Below the pieces are notes generated by a model, which searched no databases, was not told the DNA's origin, and saw nothing but the letters and a program-made list of their open reading frames with translations. Of a stretch of DNA of 64,000 nucleotides, positions 37,658-52,600 are shown in pieces. Source of the stretch: Hippophae tibetana (lineage: Eukaryota > Streptophyta > Magnoliopsida > Rosales > Elaeagnaceae); the NCBI GenBank assembly GCA_037013495.1, contig CM072801.1:74819816-74883815 (forward strand). The letters run 5' to 3'. Position 1 is the stretch's first letter. Each line of letters opens with the position of its first letter. The position numbers and the translations under genes are program-made.

Positions 37658-40600
37658 GGATCCTTTTCACAGACAACCTAATACCTTAGAACACAAAGTA
37701 ATAAGAAATATTGAATTACCAAGAAAATGGTTAAGATGTAAAAATTGAAATCATAAAGAGTTAGACCAAAAAACAACGCAGCAAGGTGGGACCAAAAGTT
37801 AAGAAGTCAATACGTATTGCAAATGACGGAATTTGGTTTCAAAAACACCGGAAATAAAGTATCGATTTGGTGCGGTTTTAGGTATCCAAAAAAGCTTCAA
37901 TTTGATATTTTACAATAGGCATTTCGATACTCGAATTAAAATTAATAACATTTTAAATTTGTAAACCCAATTAATCCCTTTACTTTTTTGAAACGATGAA
38001 TGTATTAGCTCTCTTGTATTTCTCAAGAACAAAGATTGGTCTAACTCAAAAAACAAAGGAAAGTAAAAGATACAAACATTTTAAAGAAAACATCGAAAGG
38101 AAATCCAAAGAGGAAAACAACGACAACAAAGTAGTAAAAAAACACAAGACTTGAGGGACAAATTTCCCTTCCTTTTTTGGCATTCGTGACTTAAGAAAGC
38201 AGAAACCAAACAAAGGACAAAATGTTTCAAATCTAAAATTCAAAAAATAGATACACGAAGATAGATACACTACTTTCAGCAACCAATGATATGAGACTAA
38301 ATTATGTGGATCCTTTTCACGGACAACCTAACAACCTTAGAACAATAAGGAATAAGAAATATTGAATTACCAAGAAAATGGTTAAGATGTAAAAATTGAA
38401 ATCATAAAGAGTTAGCACAAAAAACAACGCCACAAGGTGGGACCAAACTTTAAGAAGTCAATACGTATTTCAAATGACGGAATTTGGTTTCAAAAACACC
38501 GGAAATAAAGTATCGATTTGGTGCGGTTTTAGGTATCCAAACAAGCTTCAATTTGATATTTTACAATAGGCATTTCGATACTCGAATTAAAATTAATAAC
38601 ATTTTAAATTTGTAAACCCAATTAATCCCTTTACTTTTTTGAAACGATGAATGTATTAGCTCTCTTGTATTTCTCAAGAACAAAGATTGGTCTAACTCAA
38701 AAAACAAAGAAAAGTAAAAGATACTAACATTTTAAAGAAAACATCGAAATGAAATCCAAAGAGGAAAACAATGACAACAAAGTAGTAAAAAAACACAAGA
38801 CTTGAGGGACAAATTTCCTTTCTTTTTTTGGCATTTGTGACTTAAGAAAGCAGAAACCAAACAAAGGAAAAAATGTTTCAAATCTAAAATTCAAAAAATA
38901 GATACACGAAGATAGATACACTATTTTCAGCAACCAATGATATGAGACTAAATTATGTGGATCCTTTTCACAAACAACCTAATACTATAGAACACAAAGT
39001 AATAAGAAATATTGAATTACCAAGAAAATGGTTAAGATGTAAAAATAGAAATCATAAAGAGTTAGACGAAAAAAAACGCAGCAAGGTGGGACCAAAAGTT
39101 AAGAAGTCAATACGTATTGCAAATGACAGAATTTGGTTTCAAAAACACCGAGAAATAAAGTATCGTATTGGTGCGGTTTTAGGTATCCAAACAAGCTTCA
39201 ATTTGATATTTTATAATAGGCATTTCGATACTCGAATTAAAATTAATAACATTTTAAATTTGTAAACCCAATTAATCCCTTTACTTTTTTGAAACGATGA
39301 AAAGTATTAGCTCTCTTGTATTTCTCAAGAACAAAGATTGGTCTAACTCAAAAAACAAAGAAAAGTAAAAGATACTAACATTTTAAAGAAAACATCGAAA
39401 TGAAATCCAAAGAGGAAAACAATGACAACAAAGTAGTAAATAAACACAAGACTTGAGGGACAAATTTCCTCTCTCTTTTTGGCATTTGTGACTTAAGAAA
39501 GCAGAAACCAAACAAAGGACAAAATGTTTCAAATCTAAAATTCAAAAAATAGATACACGAAGATAGATACACTACTTTCAGCAACCAATGATATGAGACT
39601 AAATTATGTGGATCCTTTTCACAAACAACCTAATACCTTTGAACACAAAGTAATAAGAAATATTGAATTACCAAGAAAATGGTTAAGATGTAAAAATAGA
39701 AATCATAAAGAGTTAGACCAAAAGACAACGCAGCAAGGTGGGACCAAAAGTTAAGAAGTCAATACGTATTGCAAATGACAGAATTTGGTTTCAAAAACAC
39801 CGAGAAATAAAGTATCGATTTGGTGCGGTTTTAGGTATCCAAACAAGCTTCAATTTGATATTTTATAATAGGCATTTCGATACTCGAATTAAAATTAATA
39901 ACATTTTAAATTTGTAAACCCAATTAATCCCTTTACTTTTTTGAAAAGATGAAAAGTATTAGCTCTCTTGTATTTCTCAAGAACAAAGATTGGTCTAACT
40001 CAAAAAACAAAGAAAAGTAAAAGATACTAACATTTTAAAGAAAACATCGAAATGAAATCCAAAGAGGAAAACAACGACAACAAAGTAGTAAAAAAACACA
40101 AGACTTGAGGGACAAATTTCCTTTGTTTTTTTGTCATTTGTGACTTAAGAAAGAAGAAACCAAACAAAGGACAAAATGTTTCAAATCTAAAATTCAAAAA
40201 ATAGATACACGAAGATAGATACACTACTTTCAGCAACCAAGGATATGAGACTAAATTATGTGGATCCTTTTCACAGACAACCTAATACCTTAGAACACAA
40301 AGTAATAAGAAATATTGAATTACCAAGAAAATGGTTAAGATGTAAAAATTGAAATCATAAAGAGTTAGAACAAAAAACAACGCAACAAGGTGGGACCAAA
40401 ATTTAAGAAGTCAATACGTATTGCAAATGACGGAATTTGGTTTCAAAAACACCAGAAATAAAGTATCGATTTGGTGCGGTTTTAGGTATCCAAAAAAGCT
40501 TCAATTTGATATTTTACAATAGGCATTTCGATACTCGAATTAAAATAAATAACATTTTAAATTTGTAAACCCAATTAATCCCTTTACTTTTTTGAAACGA

Positions 40601-43600
40601 TGAATGTATTAGCTCTCTTGTATTTCTCAAGAACAAAGATTGGTCTAACTCAAAAAACAAAGGAAAGTAAAAGATACAAACATTTTAAAGAAAACATCGA
40701 AAGGAAATCCAAAGAGGAAAACAACGACAACAAAGTAGTAAAAAAACACAAGACTTGAGGGACAAATTTCCCTTCCTTTTTTGGCATTCGTGACTTAAGA
40801 AAGTAGAAACCAAACAAAGGACAAAATGTTTCAAATCTAAAATTCAAAAAATAGATACACGAAGATAGATACACTACTTTCAGCAACCAAGGATATGAGA
40901 CTAAATTATGTGGATCCTTTTCACGGACAACCTAACAACCTTAGAACAATAAGGAATAAGAAATATTGAATTACCAAGAAAATGGTTAAGATGTAAAAAT
41001 TGAAATCATAAAGAGTTAGCACAAAAAACAACGCCACATGGTGGGACCAAACTTTAAGAAGTCAATACGTATTTCAAATGACGGAATTTGGTTTCAAAAA
41101 CACCGGAAATAAAGTATCGATTTGGTGCGGTTTTAGGTATCCAAACAAGCTTCAATTTGATATTTTACAATAGGCATTTCGATACTCGAATTAAAATTAA
41201 TAACATTTTAAATTTGTAAACCCAATTAATCCCTTTACTTTTTTGAAACGATGAATGTATTAGCTCTCTTGTATTTCTCAAGAACAAAGATTGGTCTAAC
41301 TCAAAAAACAAAGAAAAGTAAAAGATACTAACATTTTAAAGAAAACATCGAAATGAAATCCAAAGAGGAAAACAATGACAACAAAGTAGTAAAAAAACAC
41401 AAGACTTGAGGGACAAATTTCCTTTCTTTTTTTGGCATTTGTGACTTAAGAAAGCAGAAACCAAACAAAAGACAAAATGTTTCAAATCTAAAATTCAAAA
41501 AATAGATACACGAAGATAGATACACTACTTTCAGCAACCAATGATATGAGACTAAATTATGTGGATCCTTTTCACAAACAACCTAATACCTTAGAACACA
41601 AAGTAATAAGAAATATTGAATTACCAAGAAAGTGGTTAAGATGTAAAAATAGAAATCATAAAGAGTTAGACCAAAAAACAACGCAGCAAGGTGGGACCAA
41701 AAGTTAAGAAGTCAATACGTATTGCAAATGACAGAATTTGGTTTCAAAAACACCGAGAAATAAAGTATCGATTTGGTGCGGTTTTAGGTATCCAAACAAA
41801 CTTCAATTTGATATTTTATAATAGGCATTTCGATAATCGAATTAAAATTAATAACATTTTAAATTTGTAAACCCAATTAATCCCTTTACTTTTTTGAAAA
41901 GATAAAAAGTATTAGCTCTCTTGTATTTCTCAAGAACAAAGATTGGTCTAACTCAAAAAACAAAGAAAAGTAAAAGATACTAACATTTTAAAGAAAACAT
42001 CGAAATGAAATCCAAAGAGGAAAACAACGACAACAAAGTAGTAAATAAACACAAGACTTGAGGGACAAATTTCCTCTCTCTTTTTGGCATTTGTGACTTA
42101 AGAAAGAAGAAACCAAACAAAGGACAAAATGTTTCAAATCTAAAATTCAAAAAATAGATACACGAAGATAGATACACTACTTTCAGCAACCAAGGATATG
42201 AGACTAAATTATGTGGATCCTTTTCACGGACAACCTAATACCTTAGAACACAAAGTAATAAGAAATATTGAATTACCAAGAAAATGGTTAAGATGTAAAA
42301 ATTGAAATCATAAAGAGTTAGACCAAAAAACAACGCAGCAAGGTGGGACCAAAAGTTAAGAAGTCAATACGTATTGCAAATGACAGAATTTGGTTTCAAA
42401 AACACCGAGAAATAAAGTATCGATTTGGTGCGGTTTTAGGTATCCAAACAAGCTTCAATTTGATATTTTATAATAGGCATTTCGATACTCGAATTAAAAT
42501 TAATAACATTTTAAATTTGTAAACCCAATTAATCCCTTTACTTTTTTGAAAAGATGAAAAGTATTAGCTCTCTTGTATTTCTCAAGAACAAAGATTGGTC
42601 TAACTCAAAAAACAAAGAAAAGTAAAAGATACTAACATTTTAAAGAAAACATCGAAATGAAATCCAAAGAGGAAAACAACGACAACAAAGTAGTAAAAAA
42701 ACACAAGACTTGAGGGACAAATTTCCTTTGTTTTTTTGTCATTTGTGACTTAAGAAAGAAGAAACCAAACAAAGGACAAAATGTTTCAAATCTAAAATTC
42801 AAAAAATAGATACACGAAGATAAATACACTACTTTCAGCAACCAAGGATATGAGACTAAATTATGTGGATCCTTTTCACAGACAACCTAATACCTTAGAA
42901 CACAAAGTAATAAGAAATATTGAATTACCAAGAAAATGGTTAAGATGTAAAAATTGAAATCATAAAGAGTTAGAACAAAAAACAACGCAACAAGGTGGGA
43001 CCAAAATTTAAGAAGTCAATACGTATTGCAAATGACGGAATTTGGTTTCAAAAACACCAGAAATAAAGTATCGATTTGGTGCGGTTTTAGGTATCCAAAA
43101 AAGCTTCAGTTTGATATTTTACAATAGGCATTTCGATACTCGAATTAAAATAAATAACATTTTAAATTTGTAAACCCAATTAATCCCTTTACTTTTTTGA
43201 AACGATGAATGTATTAGCTCTCTTGTATTTCTCAAGAACAAAGATTGGTCTAACTCAAAAAACAAAGGAAAGTAAAAGATACAAACATTTTAAAGAAAAC
43301 ATCGAAAGGAAATCCAAAGAGGAAAACAACGACAACAAAGTAGTAAAAAAACACAAGACTTGAGGGACAAATTTCCCTTCCTTTTTTGGCATTCGTGACT
43401 TAAGAAAGTAGAAACCAAACAAAGGACAAAATGTTTCAAATCTAAAATTCAAAAAATAGATACACGAAGATAGATACACTACTTTCAGCAACCAAGGATA
43501 TGAGACTAAATTATGTGGATCCTTTTCACGGACAACCTAACAACCTTAGAACAATAAGGAATAAGAAATATTGAATTACCAAGAAAATGGTTAAGATGTA

Positions 43601-44819
43601 AAAATTGAAATCATAAAGAGTTAGCACAAAAAACAATGCCACATGGTGGGACCAAACTTTAAGAAGTCAATACGTATTTCAAATGACGGAATTTGGTTTC
43701 AAAAACACCGGAAATAAAGTATCGATTTGGTGCGGTTTTAGGTATCCAAACAAGCTTCAATTTGATATTTTACAATAGGCATTTCGATACTCGAATTAAA
43801 ATTAATAACATTTTAAATTTGTAAACCCAATTAATCCCTTTACTTTTTTGAAACGATGAATGTATTAGCTCTCTTGTATTTCTCAAGAACAAAGATTGGT
43901 CTAACTCAAAAAACAAAGAAAAGTAAAAGATACTAACATTTTAAAGAAAACATCGAAATGAAATCCAAAGAGGAAAACAATGACAACAAAGTAGTAAAAA
44001 AACACAAGACTTGAGGGACAAATTTCCTTTCTTTTTTTGGCATTTGTGACTTAAGAAAGCAGAAACCAAACAAAGGACAAAATGTTTCAAATCTAAAATT
44101 CAAAAAATAGATACACGAAGATAGATACACTACTTTCAGCAACCAATGATATGAGACTAAATTATGTGGATCCTTTTCACAAACAACCTAATACCTTAGA
44201 ACACAAAGTAATAAGAAATATTGAATTACCAAGAAAGTGGTTAAGATGTAAAAATAGAAATCATAAAGAGTTAGACCAAAAAACAACGCAGCAAGGTGGG
44301 ACCAAAAGTTAAGAAGTCAATACGTATTGCAAATGACAGAATTTGGTTTCAAAAACACCGAGAAATAAAGTATCGATTTGGTGCGGTTTTAGGTATCCAA
44401 ACAAACTTCAATTTGATATTTTATAATAGGCATTTCGATAATCGAATTAAAATTAATAACATTTTAAATTTGTAAACCCAATTAATCCCTTTACTTTTTT
44501 GAAAAGATAAAAAGTATTAGCTCTCTTGTATTTCTCAAGAACAAAGATTGGTCTAACTCAAAAAACAAAGAAAAGTAAAAGATACTAACATTTTAAAGAA
44601 AACATCGAAATGAAATCCAAAGAGGAAAACAACGACAACAAAGTAGTAAATAAACACAAGACTTGAGGGACAAATTTCCTTTCTTTTTTTGGCATTTGTG
44701 ACTTAAGAAAGCAGAAACCAAACAAAGGACAAAATGTTTCAAATCTAAAATTCAAAAAATAGATACACGAATATAGATACACTACTTTCAGCAACCAAGG
44801 ATATGAGACTAAATTATGT
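37658..44819. repeat. Tetrameric higher-order repeat, about three copies (offset 2604-2605)
   Basis: Cycles start at 37658, 40262 and 42867. Their second members, 38308, 40912 and 43517, are an N subtype with 'gttagcacaaaa'. The first members share 'tccaaaaaagcttc'. Cycles two and three are almost the same, sharing 'tttttgtcatttg' near 40130 and 42735 and 'gaaagtggttaag' near 41628 and 44234. Cycle one differs at its third member, the ORF-type unit 38959, where the other cycles have units 41563 and 44168. The fourth member is 39610 in cycle one and 42215 in cycle two. Confidence 0.9.
38942..39265 (+). other. 107-codon satellite frame heading the first ORF-to-N cassette
   Basis: Conceptual product identical to the reference copy at 12891. 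The monomer is the first member of the four-unit cassette that recurs at 49374, 55881 and 60437. Confidence 0.55.
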
Positions 44820-47800
44820 GGATCCTTTTCACAAACAACCTAATACCTTAGAACACAAAGTAATAAGAAATATTGAATTACCAAGGAAATGGTTAAGATG
44901 TAAAAATTGAAATCATAAAGAGTTAGAACAAAAAACAACTTAGCAAGGTGGGACCAAAAGTTAAGAAGTCAATACGTATTGCAAATGATGGAATTTGGTT
45001 TCAAAAACACCGAGAAATAAAGTATCGATTTGGTGCAGTTTTAGGTATCCAAACAAGCTTCAATTTGATATTTTACAATAGGCATTTCGATACTCGAATT
45101 AAAATTAATAACATTTTAAATTTGTAAACCCAATTAATCCCTTTACTTTTTTGAAACGATGAATGTATTAGCTCTCTTGTATTTCTCAAAAACAAAGATT
45201 GGTCTAACTCAAAAAACAAAGAAAAGTAAAAGATACTAACATTTTAAAGAAAACATCGAAAGGAAATCCAAAGAGGAAAACAACAACAACAAAGTAGTAA
45301 AAATACACAAGACTTGAGGGACAAATTTCCTTTCTTTTTTTGGCATTTGTGACTTAAGAAAGGCGAAACCAAACAAAGGTAAAAATGTTTCAAATCTAAA
45401 ATTCAAAAAATAGATACACGAAGATAGATACACTACTTTCAGCAACCAATGATATGAGACTAAATTATGTGGATCCTTTTCACAAACAACCTAATACCTT
45501 AGAACACAAAGTAATAAGAAATATTGATTTACCAAGAAAATGGTTAAGATGTAAAAATTGAAATCATAAAGAGTTAGAACAAAAAACAACGCAACAAGGT
45601 GGGACCAAAATTTAAGAAGTCAATACGTATTTCAAATGACGGAATTTGGTTTCAAAAACACCGGAAATAATGTATCGATTTGGTGCCGTTTTAGGTATCC
45701 AAACAAGCTTCAGTTTGATATTTTACAATAGGCATTTCGATACTCCAATTAAAATTAATAAAATTTTAAATTTGTAAACCCAATTAATCCCTTTACTTTT
45801 TTGAAATGATGAATGTATTAGCTCTCTTGTATTTCTCAAGAACAAAGATTGGTCTAACTCAAAAAACAAAGAAAAGTAAAAGATACTAACATTTTAAAGA
45901 AAACATCGAAATGAAATCCAAAGAGGAAAACAATGACAACAAAGTAGTAAAAAAACACAAGACTTGAGGGACAAATTTCCTTTCTTTTTTTGGCATTTGT
46001 GACTTAAGAAAGCAGAAACCAAACAAAGGACAAAATGTTTCAAATCTAAAATTCAAAAAATAGATACACGAAGATAGATACACTACTTTCAGCAACCAAG
46101 GATATGAGACTAAATTATGTGGATCCTTTTCACAAACAACCTAATACCTTAGAACACAAAGTAATAAGAAATATTGAATTACCAAGGAAATGGTTAAGAT
46201 GTAAAAATTGAAATCATAAAGAGTTAGAACAAAAAACAACTTAGCAAGGTGGGACCAAAAGTTAAGAAGTCAATACGTATTGCAAATGATGGAATTTGGT
46301 TTCAAAAACACCGAGAAATAAAGTATCGATTTGGTGCAGTTTTAGGTATCCAAACAAGCTTCAATTTGATATTTTACAATAGGCATTTCGATACTCGAAT
46401 TAAAATTAATAACATTTTAAATTTGTAAACCCAATTAATCCCTTTACTTTTTTGAAACGATGAATGTATTAGCTCTCTTGTATTTCTCAAAAACAAAGAT
46501 TGGTCTAACTCAAAAAACAAAGAAAAGTAAAAGATACTAACATTTTAAAGAAAACATCGAAATGAAATCCAAAGAGGAAAACAATGACAACAAAGTAGTA
46601 AAAAAACACAAGACTTGAGGGACAAATTTCCTTTCTTTTTTTGGCATTTGTGACTTAAGAAAGCAGAAACCAAACAAAGGAAAAAATGTTTCAAATCTAA
46701 AATTCAAAAAATAGATACACGAAGATAGATACACTATTTTCAGCAACCAATGATATGAGACTAAATTATGTGGATCCTTTTCACAAACAACCTAATACCT
46801 TAGAACACAAAGTAATAAGAAATATTGAATTACCAAGAAAATGGTTAAGATGTAAAAATAGAAATCATAAAGAGTTAGACGAAAAAACAACGCAACAAGG
46901 TGGTACCAAAAGTTAAGAAGTCAATACGTATTTCAAATGACGGAATTTGGTTTCAAAAACACTGGAAATAAAGTATCGATTTGGTGCGGTTTTAGGTATC
47001 CAAACAAGCTTCAGTTTGATATTTTACAATAGGCATTTCGATACTCGAATTAAAATTAATAAAATTTTAAATTTGTAAACCCAATTAATCCCTTTACTTT
47101 TTTGAAATGATGAATGTATTAGCTCTCTTGTATTTCTCAAGAACAAAGATTGGTCTAACTCAAAAAACAAAGAAAAGTAAAAGATACTAACATTTTAAAG
47201 AAAACATCGAAATGAAATCCAAAGAGGAAAACAATGACAACAAAGTAGTAAAAAAACACAAGACTTGAGGGACAAATTTCCTTTCTTTTTTTGGCATTTG
47301 TGACTTAAGAAAGCAGAAACCAAACAAAGGACAAAATGTTTCAAATCTAAAATTCAAAAAATAGATACACGAATATAGATACACTACTTTCAGCAACCAA
47401 GGATATGAGACTAAATTATGTGGATCCTTTTCACAAACAACCTAATACCTTAGAACACAAAGTAATAAGAAATATTGAATTACCAAGGAAATGGTTAAGA
47501 TGTAAAAATTGAAATCATAAAGAGTTAGAACAAAAAACAACTTAGCAAGGTGGGACCAAAAGTTAAGAAGTCAATACGTATTGCAAATGATGGAATTTGG
47601 TTTCAAAAACACCGAGAAATAAAGTATCGATTTGGTGCAGTTTTAGGTATCCAAACAAGCTTCAATTTGATATTTTACAATAGGCATTTCGATACTCGAA
47701 TTAAAATTAATAACATTTTAAATTTGTAAACCCAATTAATCCCTTTACTTTTTTGAAACGATGAATGTATTAGCTCTCTTGTATTTCTCAAAAACAAAGA

Positions 47801-49373
47801 TTGGTCTAACTCAAAAAACAAAGAAAAGTAAAAGATACTAACATTTTAAAGAAAACATCGAAAGGAAATCCAAAGAGGAAAACAACAACAACAAAGTAGT
47901 AAAAATACACAAGACTTGAGGGACAAATTTCCTTTCTTTTTTTGGCATTTGTGACTTAAGAAAGGCGAAACCAAACAAAGGTAAAAATGTTTCAAATCTA
48001 AAATTCAAAAAATAGATACACGAAGATAGATACACTATTTTCAGCAACCAATGATATGAGACTAAATTATGTGGATCCTTTTCACAAACAACCTAATACC
48101 TTAGAACACAAAGTAATAAGAAATATTGATTTACCAAGAAAATGGTTAAGATGTAAAAATTGAAATCATAAAGAGTTAGAACAAAAAACAACGCAACAAG
48201 GTGTGACCAAAATTTAAGAAGTCAATACGTATTTCAAATGACGGAATTTGGTTTCAAAAACACCGGAAATAAAGTATCGATTTGGTGCCGTTTTAGGTAT
48301 CCAAACAAGCTTCAGTTTGATATTTTACAATAGGCATTTCGATACTCCAATTAAAATTAATAAAATTTTAAATTTGTAAACCCAATTAATCCCTTTACTT
48401 TTTTGAAATGATGAATGTATTAGCTCTCTTGTATTTCTCAAGAACAAAGATTGGTCTAACTCAAAAAACAAAGAAAAGTAAAAGATACTAACATTTTAAA
48501 GAAAGCATCGAAATGAAATCCAAAGAGGAAAACAATGACAACAAAGTAGTAAAAAAACACAAGACTTGAGGGACAAATTTCCTTTCTTTTTTTGGCATTT
48601 GTGACTTAAGAAAGCAGAAACCAAACAAAGGACAAAATGTTTCAAATCTAAAATTCAAAAAATAGATACACGAAGATAGATACACTACTTTCAGCAACCA
48701 AGGATATGAGACTAAATTATGTGGATCCTTTTCACAAACAACCTAATACCTTAGAACACAAAGTAATAAGAAATATTGAATTACCAAGGAAATGGTTAAG
48801 ATGTAAAAATTGAAATCATAAAGAGTTAGAACAAAAAACAACTTAGCAAGGTCTGACCAAAAGTTAAGAAGTCAATACGTATTGCAAATGATGGAATTTG
48901 GTTTCAAAAACACCGAGAAATAAAGTATCGATTTGGTGCAGTTTTAGGTATCCAAACAAGCTTCAATTTGATATTTTACAATAGGCATTTCGATACTCGA
49001 ATTAAAATTAATAACATTTTAAATTTGTAAACCCAATTAATCCCTTTACTTTTTTGAAACGATGAATGTATTAGCTCTCTTGTATTTCTCAAAAACAAAG
49101 ATTGGTCTAACTCAAAAAACAAAGAAAAGTAAAAGATACTAACATTTTAAAGAAAACATCGAAATGAAATCCAAAGAGGAAAACAATGACAACAAAGTAG
49201 TAAAAAAACACAAGACTTGAGGGACAAATTTCCTTTCTTTTTTTGGCATTTGTGACTTAAGAAAGCAGAAACCAAACAAAGGAAAAAATGTTTCAAATCT
49301 AAAATTCAAAAAATAGATACACGAAGATAGATACACTATTTTCAGCAACCAATGATATGAGACTAAATTATGT
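44820..49373. repeat. Nested dimer-within-tetramer higher-order repeat (offsets 1301 and 2602)
   Basis: Units 44820, 46121, 47422 and 48723 lie exactly 1301 bp apart. All carry 'ccaaggaaatgg' (44881, 46182, 47483, 48784), 'gcaaatgatgg' and 'ggtgcagtttt'. The units between them alternate: 45471 and 48073 are C type followed by 'gatttaccaag', while 46772 and 49374 are related to the ORF type. The result is a tetramer of 2602 bp built from dimers that share one member. It appears younger than most of the window, because the odd-numbered members are nearly identical. Confidence 0.9.
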
Positions 49374-49680
49374 GGATCCTTTTCACAAACAACCTAATAC
49401 TATAGAACACAAAGTAATAAGAAATATTGAATTACCAAGAAAATGGTTAAGATGTAAAAATAGAAATCATAAAGAGTTAGACGAAAAAAAATGCAGCAAG
49501 GTGGGACCAAAAGTTAAGAAGTCAATACGTATTGCAAATGACAGAATTTGGTTTCAAAAACACCGAGAAATAAAGTATCGTATTGGTGCGGTTTTAGGTA
49601 TCCAAACAAGCTTCAATTTGATATTTTATAATAGGCATTTCGATACTCGAATTAAAATTAATAACATTTTAAATTTGTAA
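49357..49680 (+). other. 107-codon satellite frame, Cys46 variant
   Basis: 'aaatgcagc' near 49489 replaces 'aaacgcagc', so Arg46 becomes Cys. This is a C-to-T change at a CpG, the expected product of deamination of a methylated cytosine. The unit heads the second cassette. Confidence 0.55.
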
Positions 49681-52600
49681 ACCCAATTAATCCCTTTACT
49701 TTTTTGAAACGATGAAAAGTATTAGCTCTCTTGTATTTCTCAAGAACAAAGATTGGTCTAACTCAAAAAACAAAGAAAAGTAAAAGATACTAACATTTTA
49801 AAGAAAACATCGAAATGAAATCCAAAGAGGAAAACAATGACAACAAAGTAGTAAATAAACACAAGACTTGAGGGACAAATTTCCTCTCTTTTTTTGGCAT
49901 TTGTGACTTAAGAAAGCAGAAACCAAACAAAGGACAAAATGTTTCAAATCTAAAATTCAAAAAATAGATACACGAAGATAGATACACTACTTTCAGCAAC
50001 CAATGATATGAGACTAAATTATGTGGATCCTTTTCACAAACAACCTAATACCTTTGAACACAAAGTAATAAGAAATATTGAATTACCAAGAAAATGGTTA
50101 AGATGTAAAAATAGAAATCATAAAGAGTTAGACCAAAAGACAACGCAGCAAGGTGGGACCAAAAGTTAAGAAGTCAATACGTATTGCAAATGACAGAATT
50201 TGGTTTCAAAAACACCGAGAAATAAAGTATCGATTTGGTGCGGTTTTAGGTATCCAAACAAGCTTCAATTTGATAGTTTATAATAGGCATTTCGATACTC
50301 GAATTAAAATTAATAACATTTTAAATTTGTAAACCCAATTAATCCCTTTACTTTTTTGAAAAGATGAAAAGTATTAGCTCTCTTGTATTTCTCAAGAACA
50401 AAGATTGGTCTAACTCAAAAAACAAAGAAAAGTAAAAGATACTAACATTTTAAAGAAAACATCGAAATGAAATCCAAAGAGGAAAACAACGACAACAAAG
50501 TAGTAAAAAAACACAAGACTTGAGGGACAAATTTCCTTTGTTTTTTTGGCATTTGTGACTTAAGAAAGAAGAAACCAAACAAAGGACAAAATGTTTCAAA
50601 TCTAAAATTCAAAAAATAGATACACGAAGATAGATACACTACTTTCAGCAACCAAGGATATGTGACTAAATTATGTGGATCCTTTTCACGGACAACCTAA
50701 TACCTTAGAACACAAAGTAATAAGAAATATTGAATTACCAAGAAAATGGTTAAGATGTAAAAATTGAAATCATAAAGAGTTAGAACAAAAAACAACGCAA
50801 CAAGGTGGGACCAAAATTTAAGAAGTCAATACGTATTGCAAATGACGGAATTTGGTTTCAAAAACACCAGAAATAAAGTATCGATTTGGTGCGGTTTTAG
50901 GTATCCAAAAAAGCTTCAATTTGATATTTTACAATAGGCATTTCGATACTCGAATTAAAATTAATAACATTTTAAATTTGTAAACCCAATTAATCCCTTT
51001 ACTTTTTTGAAACGATGAATGTATTAGCTCTCTTGTATTTCTCAAGAACAAAGATTGGTCTAACTCAAAAAACAAAGGAAAGTAAAAGATACAAACATTT
51101 TAAAGAAAACATCGAAAGGAAATCCAAAGAGGAAAACAACGACAACAAAGTAGTAAAAAAACACAAGACTTGAGGGACAAATTTCCCTTCCTTTTTTGGC
51201 ATTCGTGACTTAAGAAAGCAGAAACCAAACAAAGGACAAAATGTTTCAAATCTAAAATTCAAAAAATAGATACACGAAGATAGATACACTACTTTCAGCA
51301 ACCAAGGATATGAGACTAAATTATGTGGATCCTTTTCACGGACAACCTAACAACCTTAGAACAATAAGGAATAAGAAATATTGAATTACCAAGAAAATGG
51401 TTAAGATGTAAAAATTGAAATCATAAAGAGTTAGCACAAAAAACAACGCCACAAGGTGGGACCAAACTTTTAGAAGTCAATACGTATTTCAAATGACGGA
51501 ATTTGGTTTCAAAAACACCGGAAATAAAGTATCGATTTGGTGCGGTTTTAGGTATCCAAACAAGCTTCAATTTGATATTTTACAATAGGCATTTTGATAC
51601 TCGAATTAAAATTAATAACATTTTAAATTTGTAAACCCAATTAATCCCTTTACTTTTTTGAAACGATGAATGTATTAGCTCTCTTGTATTTCTCAAGAAC
51701 AAAGATTGGTCTAACTCAAAAAACAAAGAAAAGTAAAAGATACTAACATTTTAAAGAAAACATCGAAATGAAATCCAAAGAGGAAAACAATGACAACAAA
51801 GTAGTAAAAAAACACAAGACTTGAGGGACAAATTTCCTTTCTTTTTTTGGCATTCGTGACTTAAGAAAGCAGAAACCAAACAAAGGACAAAATGTTTCAA
51901 ATCTAAAATTCAAAAAATAGATACACGAAGATAGATACACTACTTTCAGCAACCAAGGATATGTGACTAAATTATGTGGATCCTTTTCACGGACAACCTA
52001 ATACCTTAGAACACAAAGTAATAAGAAATATTGAATTACCAAGAAAATGGTTAAGATGTAAAAATTGAAATCATAAAGAGTTAGAACAAAAAACAACGCA
52101 ACAAGGTGGGACCAAAATTTAAGAAGTCAATACGTATTGCAAATGACGGAATTTGGTTTCAAAAACACCAGAAATAAAGTATCGATTTGGTGCGGTTTTA
52201 GGTATCCAAAAAAGCTTCAATTTGATATTTTACAATAGGCATTTCGATACTCGAATTAAAATTAATAACATTTTAAATTTGTAAACCCAATTAATCCCTT
52301 TACTTTTTTGAAACGATGAATGTATTAGCTCTCTTGTATTTCTCAAGAACAAAGATTGGTCTAACTCAAAAAACAAAGGAAAGTAAAAGATACAAACATT
52401 TTAAAGAAAACATCGAAAGGAAATCCAAAGAGGAAAACAACGACAACAAAGTAGTAAAAAAACACAAGACTTGAGGGACAAATTTCCCTTCCTTTTTTGG
52501 CATTCGTGACTTAAGAAAGCAGAAACCAAACAAAGGACAAAATGTTTCAAATCTAAAATTCAAAAAATAGATACACGAAGATAGATACACTACTTTCAGC

